A DNA stretch of 43,964 nucleotides from an uncultured Opitutia bacterium (lineage in GTDB: Bacteria; Verrucomicrobiota; Verrucomicrobiia; Opitutales; Opitutaceae): NCBI GenBank assembly GCA_903820035.1, contig CAIJFT010000424.1, positions 1-43,964 of the forward strand. Reading direction: 5' to 3'. The notes beneath the pieces were generated by a model, which was given only the letters and a program-made list of their open reading frames with translations, had not been told where the DNA came from and made no database searches. Position 1 is the stretch's first letter. Every line of letters begins with the position of its first letter. Below are positions 8,393-18,061 of this stretch, piece by piece. The translations under genes were made by a program, and so were the position numbers.

Positions 8393-9640
8393 TCACCCGC
8401 GTAAAAGACGGGAAAGCCGAGCCTCGAATTCCGTCAGAACCCGCGCCGCGCTAAAGCGCTCGACCCACGCCGTCCGCCGCCGCAGCTGCGCGAGCGCAGC
8501 CGGATCCGCCGCCAACTCCTCCAGCGCCTGCGCCAGCGCGGTCGGGTCGGCGGGACGCACATTGCGCCCGAAAGCACCGTCCGCCACGGCCTTGGCCAGC
8601 TCGCTGTCGTCGTCCGCCACGCTCAAGACCGGACACCCGGCCGTCAAAATGGAGAGCAGTTTGCTCGGGAAGAAATACTGCCCTGTGCCGGGCGACTGCA
8701 CGATTAGGCTGACGTCACTGGCGGCCAGCATCCTCTGGTAGTCCGTCTCGTCGAGCAACGGCAACATCCGGAGGCCCGTCATTCCCTTGGCTCGCACCTG
8801 CGCCGCCAGCGTCTCGCGCATGGCTCCGTCCCCCACGAGCAACACCTGAATCCCCGGCGCTCCCGCCGGCCGGGCGTCCAACCGCGCCACCGCCTCCACC
8901 AGCGTTTCCAGCCCCTGCTTGCGCCCCAAATTGCCCGAATATGAAGCCAGGAAGCAGCCCGCCGGAATGCCGTATTTGGCCCGAAACGCCGCGGCCGCGG
9001 CGCACCGCTCGGACGCAGCCGCACTCGCCCCACCGCGAATCCAATTCGGAAATAGCCACCGCTTGGGCTCCGGCACGCCCTTCGCGGCGAACGCCTGCAT
9101 CATGCCGTCCGAGATGCCGGATACCGCCGCCGCGTCCCGATAAGCCCAGGCCTCGACGCGGTAGAGCAGCCGGGTAAAGAGCCCGGGCTTCACCATCCCG
9201 AGACCGACCGCGGCGTCCGGTTGCAGGTCTTGGACATGGAAGACATAGGGTCGCCGCTTGAGCCGGCACAAGAGCGACGCCAGCGGTCCCAAAATCAGCG
9301 GCGGGCTCACCACGATGTACACGTCCGCCGCCGGCCGCAGGAGCACGCGCAGCAACGACCCGAGGCCGAACGTCAGTTCATGGGCGATGCGCCGCAGGGT
9401 CGTCACCCGCCGCGGCACGTACTGCCAGCACCGGTACACCGGGACGCCGTTGATTTCCTCCCGGCGGTGCAGCCGCCCGCGATCGCCCGGCGCCTTCTCC
9501 CAACGGGGATAGTAGGGGAAACCCGTGATCATCTCCACCGTGTGCCCGCGGCGCCGCAGGTCCTCGCAGAGCCCGGCATTAAACGGCGCGATCCCGGTCA
9601 ACTCCGGAGCGTAATTGATGCCCCAAACAATGATGCGCAT
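8393..9640 (-). CDS. WcaI-like GT4 glycosyltransferase
   Basis: GT-B fold glycosyltransferase of 415 residues. The N-terminus MRIIVWGINYAPELTGIAPF and the segment VVSPPLILGPLA match the WcaI (colanic acid) group. The C-terminal donor domain has FPSKLLSILTAGCPVLSV, the usual sugar-nucleotide region. It probably adds a sugar to a lipid-linked glycan on the cytoplasmic face. I chose the ATG at 9640 because the first Rossmann strand begins there; the frame extends 11 residues further upstream. It follows the other minus-strand glycosyltransferase by 16 bases and should be co-transcribed with it. Sugar specificity cannot be read. Confidence 0.87.
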   Translation of the reverse strand: MRIIVWGINYAPELTGIAPFNAGLCEDLRRRGHTVEMITGFPYYPRWEKAPGDRGRLHRREEINGVPVYRCWQYVPRRVTTLRRIAHELTFGLGSLLRVLLRPAADVYIVVSPPLILGPLASLLCRLKRRPYVFHVQDLQPDAAVGLGMVKPGLFTRLLYRVEAWAYRDAAAVSGISDGMMQAFAAKGVPEPKRWLFPNWIRGGASAAASERCAAAAAFRAKYGIPAGCFLASYSGNLGRKQGLETLVEAVARLDARPAGAPGIQVLLVGDGAMRETLAAQVRAKGMTGLRMLPLLDETDYQRMLAASDVSLIVQSPGTGQYFFPSKLLSILTAGCPVLSVADDDSELAKAVADGAFGRNVRPADPTALAQALEELAADPAALAQLRRRTAWVERFSAARVLTEFEARLSRLLRG

Positions 9641-9656
9641 AATAATCCTTGAGCGT

Positions 9657-10835
9657 TCAGGGGCGGCGAACAAAGGGAGTCACGGCTGCGATCAGGCTCG
9701 CCGCACTCGCCGCAATGCCGAAGCGCGAGGTGAAGCAGGCCCGGGCCCGGGCCCCCATGGCCGAGCGCTCCGTGCCCGTCAACGCGGACCACCGGGCGAG
9801 GAGTTGCTCCGTACCCGGCAGATCGTCCGGCGCCACCAAGGCCGCGCCGGCGTCCTCGATTTCGCGCCAGATGTTCACCTGATCGGAAATCAGCACCGGT
9901 CGGCCGCAGGCCAGCGATTCCGCCACGACGATGCCGAAATTTTCCTGGTGCGACGGCAGCAGAAAGGCCTCCGACTGGTAAAAGGCCCCCCACTTCAACG
10001 CCCCCTCGACCATGCCGGTCCAGGTGACCCGTGCATCCAGTCCCAAGCTCCGCGCGAGCTCGCGCATGGCAACGCCGTACGGATGCCCGGCGGGCCCGGC
10101 CATGATCAGGTGCCACGGCTCCGCCGCCGGCCGCTGCTGGAGCTGCCGGGCAAACGCCCGCAGCACCAAGTCGGGGCCCTTCTTCTCGTGCATGCGCCCC
10201 AGGTGCAGGAGACAACGCCGCCCTTCGGTCTCGGGCCAGCGCGCGGCGAAGGCACGGCGGAACAACTCGGGGTCGCCGGACGGCGGGCCGGGCGTGCCGT
10301 AGGCGACGACCCGTTCAACACACCGGTAGAGCCGGAACGAGCGGCTCGCCTGGCGCCGCTCCTCCTCGCAGGTAAACAGCACCGCGGCCGCGTCGCGCAA
10401 CACGCGGTAGTCCGCCCACGGCCAGTACAGGCATTTCTTGAGATGCTTTAGCGGATACGTCCGCTTAAACCACGGGTCGAGCATCCCGTGCGGATAGACC
10501 ACATAGGGCGTATCCGTGCCGTGCAGCGCGCGCCACGTGCCGAAGGCGTTGTACTGCCAGAGCCCGTTGACGATCACCATGTCGTAGTCCCGCCGGTGAG
10601 CGCGCAGCCACGCGTCAAAACGCGGGGTGTAACCGTAGCCGCGCCAGCCCGGCCCCGCGGCGTGCACCGGGACGGGGCACGCCGCGACGTAGGCCGCCGC
10701 CGGATCATCGAGGCTCAGCACCTCGACCGAATGGCCGAGTTCGCGGCAAATCTGCGACAACTGCTTGAGACCTTCCACGGGGCCGCCCCCTGTTGGATCT
10801 ACAGAGTGGATACAGTGCAGGAGGCGCAGCGACAT
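9657..10835 (-). CDS. GT4-family glycosyltransferase
   Basis: Protein of 392 residues with a GT-B fold. The N-terminal domain begins LRLLHCIHSVDPTGGGPVEGL, the glycine-rich acceptor loop. The C-terminal domain contains LHLGRMHEKKGPDLVLRAF and the GT4 E-x7-E region, with LLPSHQENFGIVVAESLACGRPVL. The segment VVYPHGMLDPWF is typical of exopolysaccharide GT4 enzymes. I chose ATG 10835; the frame is open for 51 more codons upstream, but that part is Pro/Arg-rich and unlike the family. It is the first gene of the two-gene minus-strand unit that diverges from the main cluster. Confidence 0.88.
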   Translation of the reverse strand: MSLRLLHCIHSVDPTGGGPVEGLKQLSQICRELGHSVEVLSLDDPAAAYVAACPVPVHAAGPGWRGYGYTPRFDAWLRAHRRDYDMVIVNGLWQYNAFGTWRALHGTDTPYVVYPHGMLDPWFKRTYPLKHLKKCLYWPWADYRVLRDAAAVLFTCEEERRQASRSFRLYRCVERVVAYGTPGPPSGDPELFRRAFAARWPETEGRRCLLHLGRMHEKKGPDLVLRAFARQLQQRPAAEPWHLIMAGPAGHPYGVAMRELARSLGLDARVTWTGMVEGALKWGAFYQSEAFLLPSHQENFGIVVAESLACGRPVLISDQVNIWREIEDAGAALVAPDDLPGTEQLLARWSALTGTERSAMGARARACFTSRFGIAASAASLIAAVTPFVRRP

Positions 10836-11105
10836 GGCAGGCCGCACCGTCTGCGGCGCCAATCCCGCACGCAAGCGTGGAGCGCATGGCTCGGGGGAAA
10901 TGCGGAGTGAGCCTCCGCAAACGCCCCTGCAATCCACGGGTTCCCCCTTCCCTTCCCGCATTCCGTTTTTTGGAAAAATTCCATCCATTTTGTCGCGTTT
11001 TCCTCCAGTAGCCTGATCGATTTACAACGCTGTCGTACAAGTCCTTATGACGCTAAGTAGGTTCCTGCGTTGGGCTCGGCAAAATCGATCCGCACGGTCC
11101 GTCTC
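10836..11105. other. Divergent intergenic region between the two glycan units
   Basis: About 270 bases with no convincing gene. It must hold the promoter of the minus-strand glycosyltransferase pair and probably the main promoter of the long plus-strand run. A GGAA-AAA-TTCC inverted repeat (10973-10983) lies in an AT-rich patch, the only such patch here. I see no JUMPstart/ops element and no confident promoter boxes. Confidence 0.4.
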
Positions 11106-12506
11106 GTGAATCAAAAACGCATGGATGGCTTCATCGCCCTGCACAGCATCGCGCTCGCGGTGCTGCTCTGCGCCGTCTACGTCGCATCGATCGCGATTTT
11201 CCGCGCGACCGAGATCGTGACGTTGCACGAGGACCTCAACTTCCGCCTCTACCTTGTCGGTATTCTCTTCGCCGCTTTTTCCAACGCCCGTCACCTCCGC
11301 GGCGCCGCCGGGCGCTACGGAAAGTTCTCCACGCGCGAAGCCGTCAACCTGACCGTAAACCAAGTCATGCGGCTCATGCTGAGCCTATTCGCGATCGCCT
11401 TCGCCACCAAGGACGCCGCCGTCTCGCGGAGTTTCATCCTCTTCGTGGTGACCGCCAGCGCCTTTTGGCTGCTGCTCGGCAACCTTTTTCTGCCGCGTAT
11501 GCTCGCCGCGCTGTTTGAGCGCCGCTCGCTCCACCACACCGTCATCTTCGCCCAAAGCGCAGTCGCCGAGCGCCTTCATTGCTGGGTCTCCTCGTCGCCG
11601 CATATCGGCGACAAACTGCAGGGCTACGTCGCCACAGATCCGATTCGGGGTGACACGGAATTGCCTTGGCTGGGCCGTCCCGAGCAACTCGCTGAAATCG
11701 TCCACAACCACGACATCGACCAAATCCTCGTGGACCAGACGTTAGCCGGAGACGACGTGAGCCGCGGTCTGATTGAACAATGCGAGCGCCAGGGTTGCCG
11801 GGTGCGTTACTTCGTCGACGCGACCGCCCTCCTCCCCGCCGCGATCACCGGCGTGGAGTTCGCCGGCGGCTACGTCTTTGCCCAATCCACGCCGGAGCCC
11901 CTCGACAATCCCGCGAACCGTTCGGCCAAGCGTCTGCTCGACCTGCTGGTTGCCCTGCCGGTGGTCATGCTGATCCTGCCGCTGGTGGTGCTGGTCACTG
12001 CCGTAATGCAGGGCTTGCAGGCCCCGGGCCCCGTCCTCTACTCGCAGTGGCGGACCGGCTTCAACCGCCGCCGTTTCCGGATCTACAAGCTGCGCACGAT
12101 GTACGTGGCGAACCCGAACACCGCCCTTCAGGCGACCCGCGGCGACTCCCGAATTTTCCCCTTCGGCCGATTCCTACGCCGTACCAGCCTCGACGAACTC
12201 CCCCAGTTTCTGAACGTCTTCAGCGGCGAGATGAGCGTAAGCGGGCCCCGGCCCCACCTCATGGAACACGATGAGCTTTTCGCCCAGCGGATCCGCACCT
12301 ACCGCAAGCGCCATCTGGTAAAGCCCGGCATTACCGGCCTGGCCCAAATGAAGGGTTACCGTGGCGAGATCACCCAGCCATCGGATATCCTTCGCCGGGT
12401 GCGCTACGATATGCACTACGTCGCAAGGTGGTCACTGTGGCTTGATGTTCGCATTATCGTCGGTACGATCCGGCAGATTTTCTTCCCGCCGCAGTCTGCC
12501 ATCTGA
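11106..12506 (+). CDS. Polyprenyl-phosphate sugar-1-phosphate transferase (initiating enzyme)
   Basis: Protein of 466 residues. It has four or so N-terminal membrane helices, a soluble Rossmann-like middle part (about 145-265), another helix (about 275-302), and a C-terminal polyprenyl glycosylphosphotransferase catalytic domain. Signature segments are YKLRTMY, RTSLDELPQFLNVFSGEMS with the catalytic Asp-Glu pair near 363-364, SGPRP, and KPGITGLAQ. It transfers a sugar-1-phosphate from a nucleotide sugar to undecaprenyl phosphate at the inner membrane and so starts the repeat unit. It is the first gene of the long plus-strand run. Start is uncertain: GTG 11106 is taken; TTG 11070 or ATG 11121 are possible, all just before the first helix. 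Confidence 0.93.
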   Translation: MNQKRMDGFIALHSIALAVLLCAVYVASIAIFRATEIVTLHEDLNFRLYLVGILFAAFSNARHLRGAAGRYGKFSTREAVNLTVNQVMRLMLSLFAIAFATKDAAVSRSFILFVVTASAFWLLLGNLFLPRMLAALFERRSLHHTVIFAQSAVAERLHCWVSSSPHIGDKLQGYVATDPIRGDTELPWLGRPEQLAEIVHNHDIDQILVDQTLAGDDVSRGLIEQCERQGCRVRYFVDATALLPAAITGVEFAGGYVFAQSTPEPLDNPANRSAKRLLDLLVALPVVMLILPLVVLVTAVMQGLQAPGPVLYSQWRTGFNRRRFRIYKLRTMYVANPNTALQATRGDSRIFPFGRFLRRTSLDELPQFLNVFSGEMSVSGPRPHLMEHDELFAQRIRTYRKRHLVKPGITGLAQMKGYRGEITQPSDILRRVRYDMHYVARWSLWLDVRIIVGTIRQIFFPPQSAI

Positions 12507-12516
12507 CCCAAGCGAC

Positions 12517-13815
12517 ATGTACTCCGCCTCCAGCCCGACGAAACCTCTAGCCTACCTCCTGACGTTGCTCGGGCCGGCCGGAGCTTTTGTTACGTCTGCC
12601 CAGGCCGAGTGGACCGTTGCGCAGGGGCGCCTGACCGCCGAGGCCACCGCAACCTCGATGTACATGAGCAATGCCGAGGCGCGCCGCAACGGAGCGGAGG
12701 CTTTCACCTTTTCCTTCGCACCTGCCCTGGATTACAAGCGCCAGAGTGCGCTGATCGAAACCAGCGCCACCGCCGGAGTGGAGTTTGAACATGTCCTCGA
12801 CGGCCCGGGCAGTGATCGGGAGGCCAAGCGAGCCGGCCTCACTTTTAGCACGGCCAAGTCGGCCGGCTACCGATTCACGCCCACCCTGCGCACACTTTAC
12901 ACGGAAAGCTACAGCAACGACCTGAACGTCAACGCGCGGATCTTCAACCGCCAGACCACGACCGCGGCTGGCGGGGAAATGACCTTCAGCCCCACTCTCG
13001 CAGGGGCGCTGACCTCGACCTACGAGACGAACCGGGCCGATGGGTACGCTGGCCGGCATTCCCTCGAAAACAAGGGCCGGCTGGAGTCCGCCCTTGGGGG
13101 CCGACGCTCGCTCTTCGCGGAAGTTAACCATCGCGAGGTGGCATCTGACGATCGCAGTGCCGGCTCCACGGCGCTGGACCAGCGCGCATTGAGCACCACC
13201 CTTGGATTTACGCAGGGCTTCAGCACCGGCACCAAAGCTAGCATCGGCGTCGGCTACCTCGACCAGCAGCGTTCCACGGCAGAGACGTTGCTCCGTTCGA
13301 AGGGGAGCTCCGGCGCCACCGTCATGGCCAGTATTGACGGTCCCTTTTTACCGCCCACGCTCTTTCCGAAATTGACCTCGATGATACGCCTCGCTTTTGG
13401 ACGGCTGGAGAACCCTGGACTGCAGGACAACGGAAATAAGCAGCTGACCGGTGAAGTCGCCGTGGGCTGGGCGGCGCGATCGACGACCCGCCTGGGGCTT
13501 GCCGCCGCCCGCACCCGCGATCTGACGGTGAATGACCTGACGATGGAGCGTTCACGCAGCGTTGCCACGGTCGAGCAGTCGGTCGGCAACACCAGTCGCC
13601 TTGCCGGCACCCTTGGCTATGAATGGATGACGATCCGGGGAATCATCCGGCACAGCGAAGGGGCGATCGCCACGTTTTCTGCCAGCCGGAAACTCGGCTC
13701 CCGTGACCGCTGGGAAAGTCGTTTCAATTATGAGTACCGCGACCTAAACTCATCCGAGCAAGTCGCCAATTTCTCCCAGCACACGGTGCGGCTGTCCGCG
13801 ATCTACCGGTTATAA
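12517..13815 (+). CDS. Outer-membrane beta-barrel protein of the export locus
   Basis: Protein of 432 residues with a signal peptide (hydrophobic 11-28, probable cleavage after SAQA at 30). The rest is alternating amphipathic strands with polar turns, no helices, and a final strand ending VRLSAIYRL, as in outer-membrane barrels. I count enough strand-like segments for a 16- to 18-stranded barrel, but this is an estimate. Exosortase/EPS loci often carry a barrel such as EpsL, and short OPX proteins can work with separate barrels. It starts 10 bases after the initiating transferase and is probably coupled to it. I do not recognise a named family. Confidence 0.75.
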   Translation: MYSASSPTKPLAYLLTLLGPAGAFVTSAQAEWTVAQGRLTAEATATSMYMSNAEARRNGAEAFTFSFAPALDYKRQSALIETSATAGVEFEHVLDGPGSDREAKRAGLTFSTAKSAGYRFTPTLRTLYTESYSNDLNVNARIFNRQTTTAAGGEMTFSPTLAGALTSTYETNRADGYAGRHSLENKGRLESALGGRRSLFAEVNHREVASDDRSAGSTALDQRALSTTLGFTQGFSTGTKASIGVGYLDQQRSTAETLLRSKGSSGATVMASIDGPFLPPTLFPKLTSMIRLAFGRLENPGLQDNGNKQLTGEVAVGWAARSTTRLGLAAARTRDLTVNDLTMERSRSVATVEQSVGNTSRLAGTLGYEWMTIRGIIRHSEGAIATFSASRKLGSRDRWESRFNYEYRDLNSSEQVANFSQHTVRLSAIYRL

Positions 13816-13880
13816 ACCGGCAGGTTTGGCGGTCGGCCGATTGTCCTACCGCCCGCCTCGGACCTAGCGCAAACCGCCGC

Positions 13881-15488
13881 ATGCAACGCCCGCGAGTGCC
13901 TAAAAACGAGGGACCGGAACGGTCAAAATCGTCCCAGCCGCTGAAGCCGCTGCAGCATCACCCCGCGCACCTTGCCCGCCGCGTTGCGCCCTGCGCGCTG
14001 CTGGCGACCGCGTGGGCCATGGTATTTTTCCGGATCCACGACACTTGGATCGCGAACCCGGTTTACGCATACGGTTGGTCCGTGCCGTGGCTTGCCCTTT
14101 ACCTCGCACGGGAACGCTGGTTGGACCGCCCGACGGCCGGCGCCACGCCTGGGCCGGGCCTCGTCTGGGCAGTCGCTCTGCTTTTGCTCGGAGCCTATCT
14201 CCCCATCCGGATCATTCAGGAGGCCAACCCCGACTGGGTGAAGATCAACTGGGCCCTGGTCGGCGTTGCCGCGGGTTTTAGCGTCTTGGCCGCGTGGGCC
14301 CAGGGAGGACTCCGCCAAGCCGTACATTTCCTATTTCCCGTTCTGTTCTGCTTCACCGCACTGCCTTGGCCGGTGTGGCTGGAGGAAGAGCTCGTCCAAG
14401 GACTGATGCGGGGCAACGCCTCGGTGTGCGCCGAAGTGCTGACCTTCGCCGGCCTGCCCGCTCTGGCCCAGGGCAACCTGATCCAGGTCGCGAATACCCT
14501 GCTCAACGTCGAAGAAGCCTGCAGCGGTATCCAATCGCTCCAGACGGCCTTCATGATGGCGCTCTTCCTCGGTGAATTCCACCGCGTTACGCTGGCCCGG
14601 CGCGCCGGCCTTCTGGCCACAGCCCTCAGCCTCGCCGTCGTGGGCAACCTGGCTCGAACCCTGATTCTCGCATTCGGGGCACGGACGGGCGCGGCCGAGC
14701 GCTGGCACGACCCGGTCGGCCAGCTCGCGATGGTCCTCACGTTGACCGGCGTCTGGTTCGCCGCGCGCTGGATCCGCGGGCAAACGCCCACCGACACCGC
14801 CACGACGCCAGCGCCCGGCCCCGCCAGCACCACCCTTTCTCCGGTCCTAGCCGGTCTGGCGGTTGTCAGCTTGCTCGGCACCGAAGCGGCGACGGAGCTG
14901 TGGTACCGTCGCCACGAGGTCACGGTTGCCGCGGCAAGGCCGTGGACCGTGACTTGGCCGACCGGCGAGCGGTCGTTCCGGGAGGTAACGTTGCACGCCC
15001 GGGCCCGCGCGTTGCTGCGCTTCGACAGCGGGTCGAGCGCCGCGTGGACGGACGCCGACGGCCACCAGTGGAACGGTTACTTTCTTTCCTGGGAGCCGGG
15101 TCGGGTGTCAAAGTACCTCGCGATGTCCCACTACCCTAGCGTGTGTCTGCCCGCCACCGGCCTGAATCTCGTGGCCGAGACAGCCCCTTGGGAATGGCGC
15201 TACGACCAACTCCGACTCCCCTTTGCGGGCTATCGTTTCACCGACGCCGGCCGGGCGGTCCACGTTTTCCATTGCATCGCGGAAGATCGGCCGCGCCCCG
15301 ACGACGCGGGGTTCACCTACCATCAAGTCACCACCGAGGAGCGGCTGGCGTCGGTCCGCCGCGGCGAGCGCAACCTCGGCCAACGCGTCCTGGGGCTCGC
15401 CGTCCACGGCTGCGCCTCACCGCAGGAGGCTCGGCGCCTCGTCGAGCAGACCTTGGGTTCATTGGTGAAGCCGCCGCGCAAGCCATGA
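13881..15488 (+). CDS. Exosortase fused to an EpsI-like C-terminal domain
   Basis: Protein of 535 residues. The N-terminal two thirds is a multi-helix exosortase with all three catalytic positions: Cys214 in EEACSGIQSL, Arg259 in GNLARTLIL and His276 in WHDPVGQ. Exosortases are transpeptidase-like membrane enzymes thought to cleave PEP-CTERM proteins. After a last helix (about 312-330), residues 335-535 form a periplasmic domain with the EpsI/DUF3485 pattern. That pattern includes strands, GYFLSW, and the conserved segment HYPSVCLPATG. In many loci EpsI is a separate gene. The stop overlaps the TPR gene start (ATGA). The first 30 residues are polar and basic; start ATG 13881 is reasonable but not proven. 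Confidence 0.92.
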   Translation: MQRPRVPKNEGPERSKSSQPLKPLQHHPAHLARRVAPCALLATAWAMVFFRIHDTWIANPVYAYGWSVPWLALYLARERWLDRPTAGATPGPGLVWAVALLLLGAYLPIRIIQEANPDWVKINWALVGVAAGFSVLAAWAQGGLRQAVHFLFPVLFCFTALPWPVWLEEELVQGLMRGNASVCAEVLTFAGLPALAQGNLIQVANTLLNVEEACSGIQSLQTAFMMALFLGEFHRVTLARRAGLLATALSLAVVGNLARTLILAFGARTGAAERWHDPVGQLAMVLTLTGVWFAARWIRGQTPTDTATTPAPGPASTTLSPVLAGLAVVSLLGTEAATELWYRRHEVTVAAARPWTVTWPTGERSFREVTLHARARALLRFDSGSSAAWTDADGHQWNGYFLSWEPGRVSKYLAMSHYPSVCLPATGLNLVAETAPWEWRYDQLRLPFAGYRFTDAGRAVHVFHCIAEDRPRPDDAGFTYHQVTTEERLASVRRGERNLGQRVLGLAVHGCASPQEARRLVEQTLGSLVKPPRKP

Positions 15489-18061
15489 AAGCTCCGCGGT
15501 ATTTCAGCGGTTACATCTGGCTCGCCATCGGGGCGGGCCTCGTCGCCCTGCTCGGCGGCGGCTGGTATACCGTCAGGCACGTGGCCGGCAACTGGCTGAA
15601 CAACCACCTAATCGAGCGCTACAACCGTTCCGCCGCGGAGGAACTGGCGAAGGGCGACGCCCCCAACGCGCTCGTGCTCGCCCGCCGCAGTCTGCAACGG
15701 GCCCCCGGCCACGTCGCGGCCTGGCGCCTCGCGGCCGCGGCCGCGCGGCAACGCGATCAGCCGGATGCCCTCTACTACCAGGAAAATCTGGCGCGGGTTG
15801 ATCCGTCCAAGGAAAATAAATACGAACTGATCCGCCTCACGCTGCACTTCGGGATGGATGCCGACGCCGTCCGGCAGATCAAGGCCTTGACCGGCACAGC
15901 CAAGGACGACGCCGCGTACCTGACGCTCGCCGCGCAGGCCTACCTGAGGCAGGGCAACGCGCTGGCCGCCCGCTTTCACCTGATATCGCTGCTCGCGCTG
16001 CAGCCCGCAGACACCGCCGCCCAACTCGATCTTGCGCTCATCGATCTGGCGGCCGAGACCACAAGCCAGCCCCCGGGTCTCCGCGAAAAAATCCGTCAGC
16101 TGGCCGAAATTCCCGCCCTGCGCCGACCGGCCCTGACCGGGCTGATCCGGCACTGCATCAAGACCAAGCAGGCCGAGGAAGGTCGCGCGCTCATGACGGC
16201 GCTCGAAGCTCAACCGGAGTCCAGCCCCGCCGACCGTCTGCTTCTGTTGGAGGCCGCCTACGCATTCACGCCCGGGACCGCAACCGCCCGCCTCCTTCGC
16301 CTCCAGCAGGCGGCCGCCGCAAACGCGGACGACGCCGCAGGTCTGATCGATTTTATGGCGGAGCACGGCCAGGAGTCCGTCGCCACGGGATGGGCGGCCG
16401 AACTCCCACCCGCCACCCGCCAGACCGAGCCGGTCCGCCGCGCCCTCGCCGATTGCCACCTGCGGCTCCAAGCCTGGGACCAATTGCGAGCGGTGGCCCT
16501 CGAGGACGAGTGGCCGGCGCGCGAGTTCCTCCGCCGAGCCCTGCTGGCTCATACTTACCGCGCCCAAACGCGACTCACCGAGTTCAACGAGGCGTGGAAC
16601 GGGGCCGTGCAACTCGCCGGCGCCAGCTTCAACCACACCCGGGAACTACTCGGCCGGATCGAGGCCTGGCACTGGAATCGCGAGCGGTTTGACCTGCTCT
16701 GGAAACTCTTCTCCTTCCTGCCGGGCCATCTGGAACTGCGAAGGGAAATTGCCAACTGGGAGCACCAGCAGGGCAACACGGCCAACCTGCTGCGACTCTT
16801 CAGTCAGGTCACCGACTTCACCCCCGCCGACGGCGAGAGCCGCGCCAATGTTGCCTATTGCACCCTGCTCCTCGACGCCGATCTCCCCGGCGCGACGACG
16901 ACCTTTCGTGAGCTCATCGCGCTCGATCCGCAAAATCCGTATTTTGCCACCGGTCACGCCCTCGCTCTCCTGAAGCAGGAGCGGTTTCCCGAGGCGCTGG
17001 CGACCTTGTCCACCCTGCGGCCCTCCCAGCTCGCGGTGCCGGAACGCATGAGCCTGCAAGCCTGGCTGCTCGCCTTGAACGGCCGGGTCGACGAGGCCGA
17101 GATCACCCTGAACTCGCTCGTCTCGGACGGACTTCTGCCGGAGGAGAAAAAATTTGCGGATAACGCCCGGCAGGAGATCGCCCGCCTCCGACGTACACGC
17201 GAACAGGAGTCGCAACTCGCGCTCGGCCAAGGCGGAGCGGGGTCGGGAGGCGAGCGGAACGGCTGGCTATTCCTGATTCATTCCCGTCTCGCAGCCCCCC
17301 CGACCTTCGACATGCGATTGTCGGACCGACTTTTTTCGCGCCGCGACGTCCCCAGTCTGGCCCGTTTGGTCCGCAACGGCGACTGGAGAAACCAAGAGCA
17401 CCTGCGGCTCGCGCTGCTGGCTTATGCCGTGAAGTCCGACGATCCAGCGGCCGCCCGTGAGGCCTGGACGCACGCGCTGACCCGCGCCCGGCAGGAACCG
17501 GCCGGAGTGGCGCAACTCGAAATTCTGGCCGCGGACTGGCACTGGGCGGTTGAGCAAATTGAAGCCCTCAACCTGCTGAACCAGCAGGACCCCGTCGACC
17601 GCGAACGCCTGAACCGCCTGCTCGCTTACTATCGTGAGCGGCAGCGCACCGCCGAGCTGATCCGCGTTCTGCGCCCGTGGATGGAGCGCGCGCCGGACTC
17701 AGCCGAGTCGCTCCTCTATTTCTACTACAGCCTCCTCGCAAACCTCGAAACGAGCCGGGCGGTCGTGGCCGCGGCGGAGGTCTACGCCGCGCGGCCAAAC
17801 GATGCCGACCGTACCCTCCTCCACGCCTTTGCCCTCAGCCGCGCGGGCCGGCGGGACGACGCGACCCGCCTGCTCGACGCGCTGCCGGAAAAGCCGGGAA
17901 GCAGCCTCCCGGGCGCGCTGATCCGCGCCGTCGTTCTGGCGGACGCAGGCCGGGCCGACGAAGCCGCCCGCGCCTTGGCCCGGTTCGATTCGGCCAAGGC
18001 CCTACCCGAGGAGCTCGCCCTCATCCGAAAAATCACCCAGAAAACCGCCGGCTCACCATGA
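15485..18061 (+). CDS. Membrane-anchored tetratricopeptide-repeat protein
   Basis: Protein of 858 residues. An N-terminal membrane helix (about 9-30) leads to a long periplasmic solenoid of Ala/Leu/Arg-rich helix pairs with TPR spacing. Examples are AEELAKGDAPNALVLARRSLQRAPGH and the ALALLKQERFPEAL type repeats, spread over most of the chain. It has no lipobox. Exosortase/EPS loci of Proteobacteria carry a comparable TPR protein (PrsT, a lipoprotein), so this is a likely functional counterpart acting as a scaffold for export or sorting. It overlaps both neighbours by ATGA junctions (15485-15488, 18058-18061). The open frame extends upstream to 15143 inside the exosortase gene, but that extension is a shadow. 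Confidence 0.85.
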   Translation: MKAPRYFSGYIWLAIGAGLVALLGGGWYTVRHVAGNWLNNHLIERYNRSAAEELAKGDAPNALVLARRSLQRAPGHVAAWRLAAAAARQRDQPDALYYQENLARVDPSKENKYELIRLTLHFGMDADAVRQIKALTGTAKDDAAYLTLAAQAYLRQGNALAARFHLISLLALQPADTAAQLDLALIDLAAETTSQPPGLREKIRQLAEIPALRRPALTGLIRHCIKTKQAEEGRALMTALEAQPESSPADRLLLLEAAYAFTPGTATARLLRLQQAAAANADDAAGLIDFMAEHGQESVATGWAAELPPATRQTEPVRRALADCHLRLQAWDQLRAVALEDEWPAREFLRRALLAHTYRAQTRLTEFNEAWNGAVQLAGASFNHTRELLGRIEAWHWNRERFDLLWKLFSFLPGHLELRREIANWEHQQGNTANLLRLFSQVTDFTPADGESRANVAYCTLLLDADLPGATTTFRELIALDPQNPYFATGHALALLKQERFPEALATLSTLRPSQLAVPERMSLQAWLLALNGRVDEAEITLNSLVSDGLLPEEKKFADNARQEIARLRRTREQESQLALGQGGAGSGGERNGWLFLIHSRLAAPPTFDMRLSDRLFSRRDVPSLARLVRNGDWRNQEHLRLALLAYAVKSDDPAAAREAWTHALTRARQEPAGVAQLEILAADWHWAVEQIEALNLLNQQDPVDRERLNRLLAYYRERQRTAELIRVLRPWMERAPDSAESLLYFYYSLLANLETSRAVVAAAEVYAARPNDADRTLLHAFALSRAGRRDDATRLLDALPEKPGSSLPGALIRAVVLADAGRADEAARALARFDSAKALPEELALIRKITQKTAGSP

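Noticed and set aside
10836-11105. JUMPstart/ops element before the main glycan run.
   Set aside because: No GGCGGTAG core found; such elements are known mainly from enterobacteria.
15143-15484. N-terminal extension of the TPR gene.
   Set aside because: It lies inside the exosortase gene, is Arg/Pro-rich, and the ATGA junction with a membrane helix right after it marks the real start at 15485.
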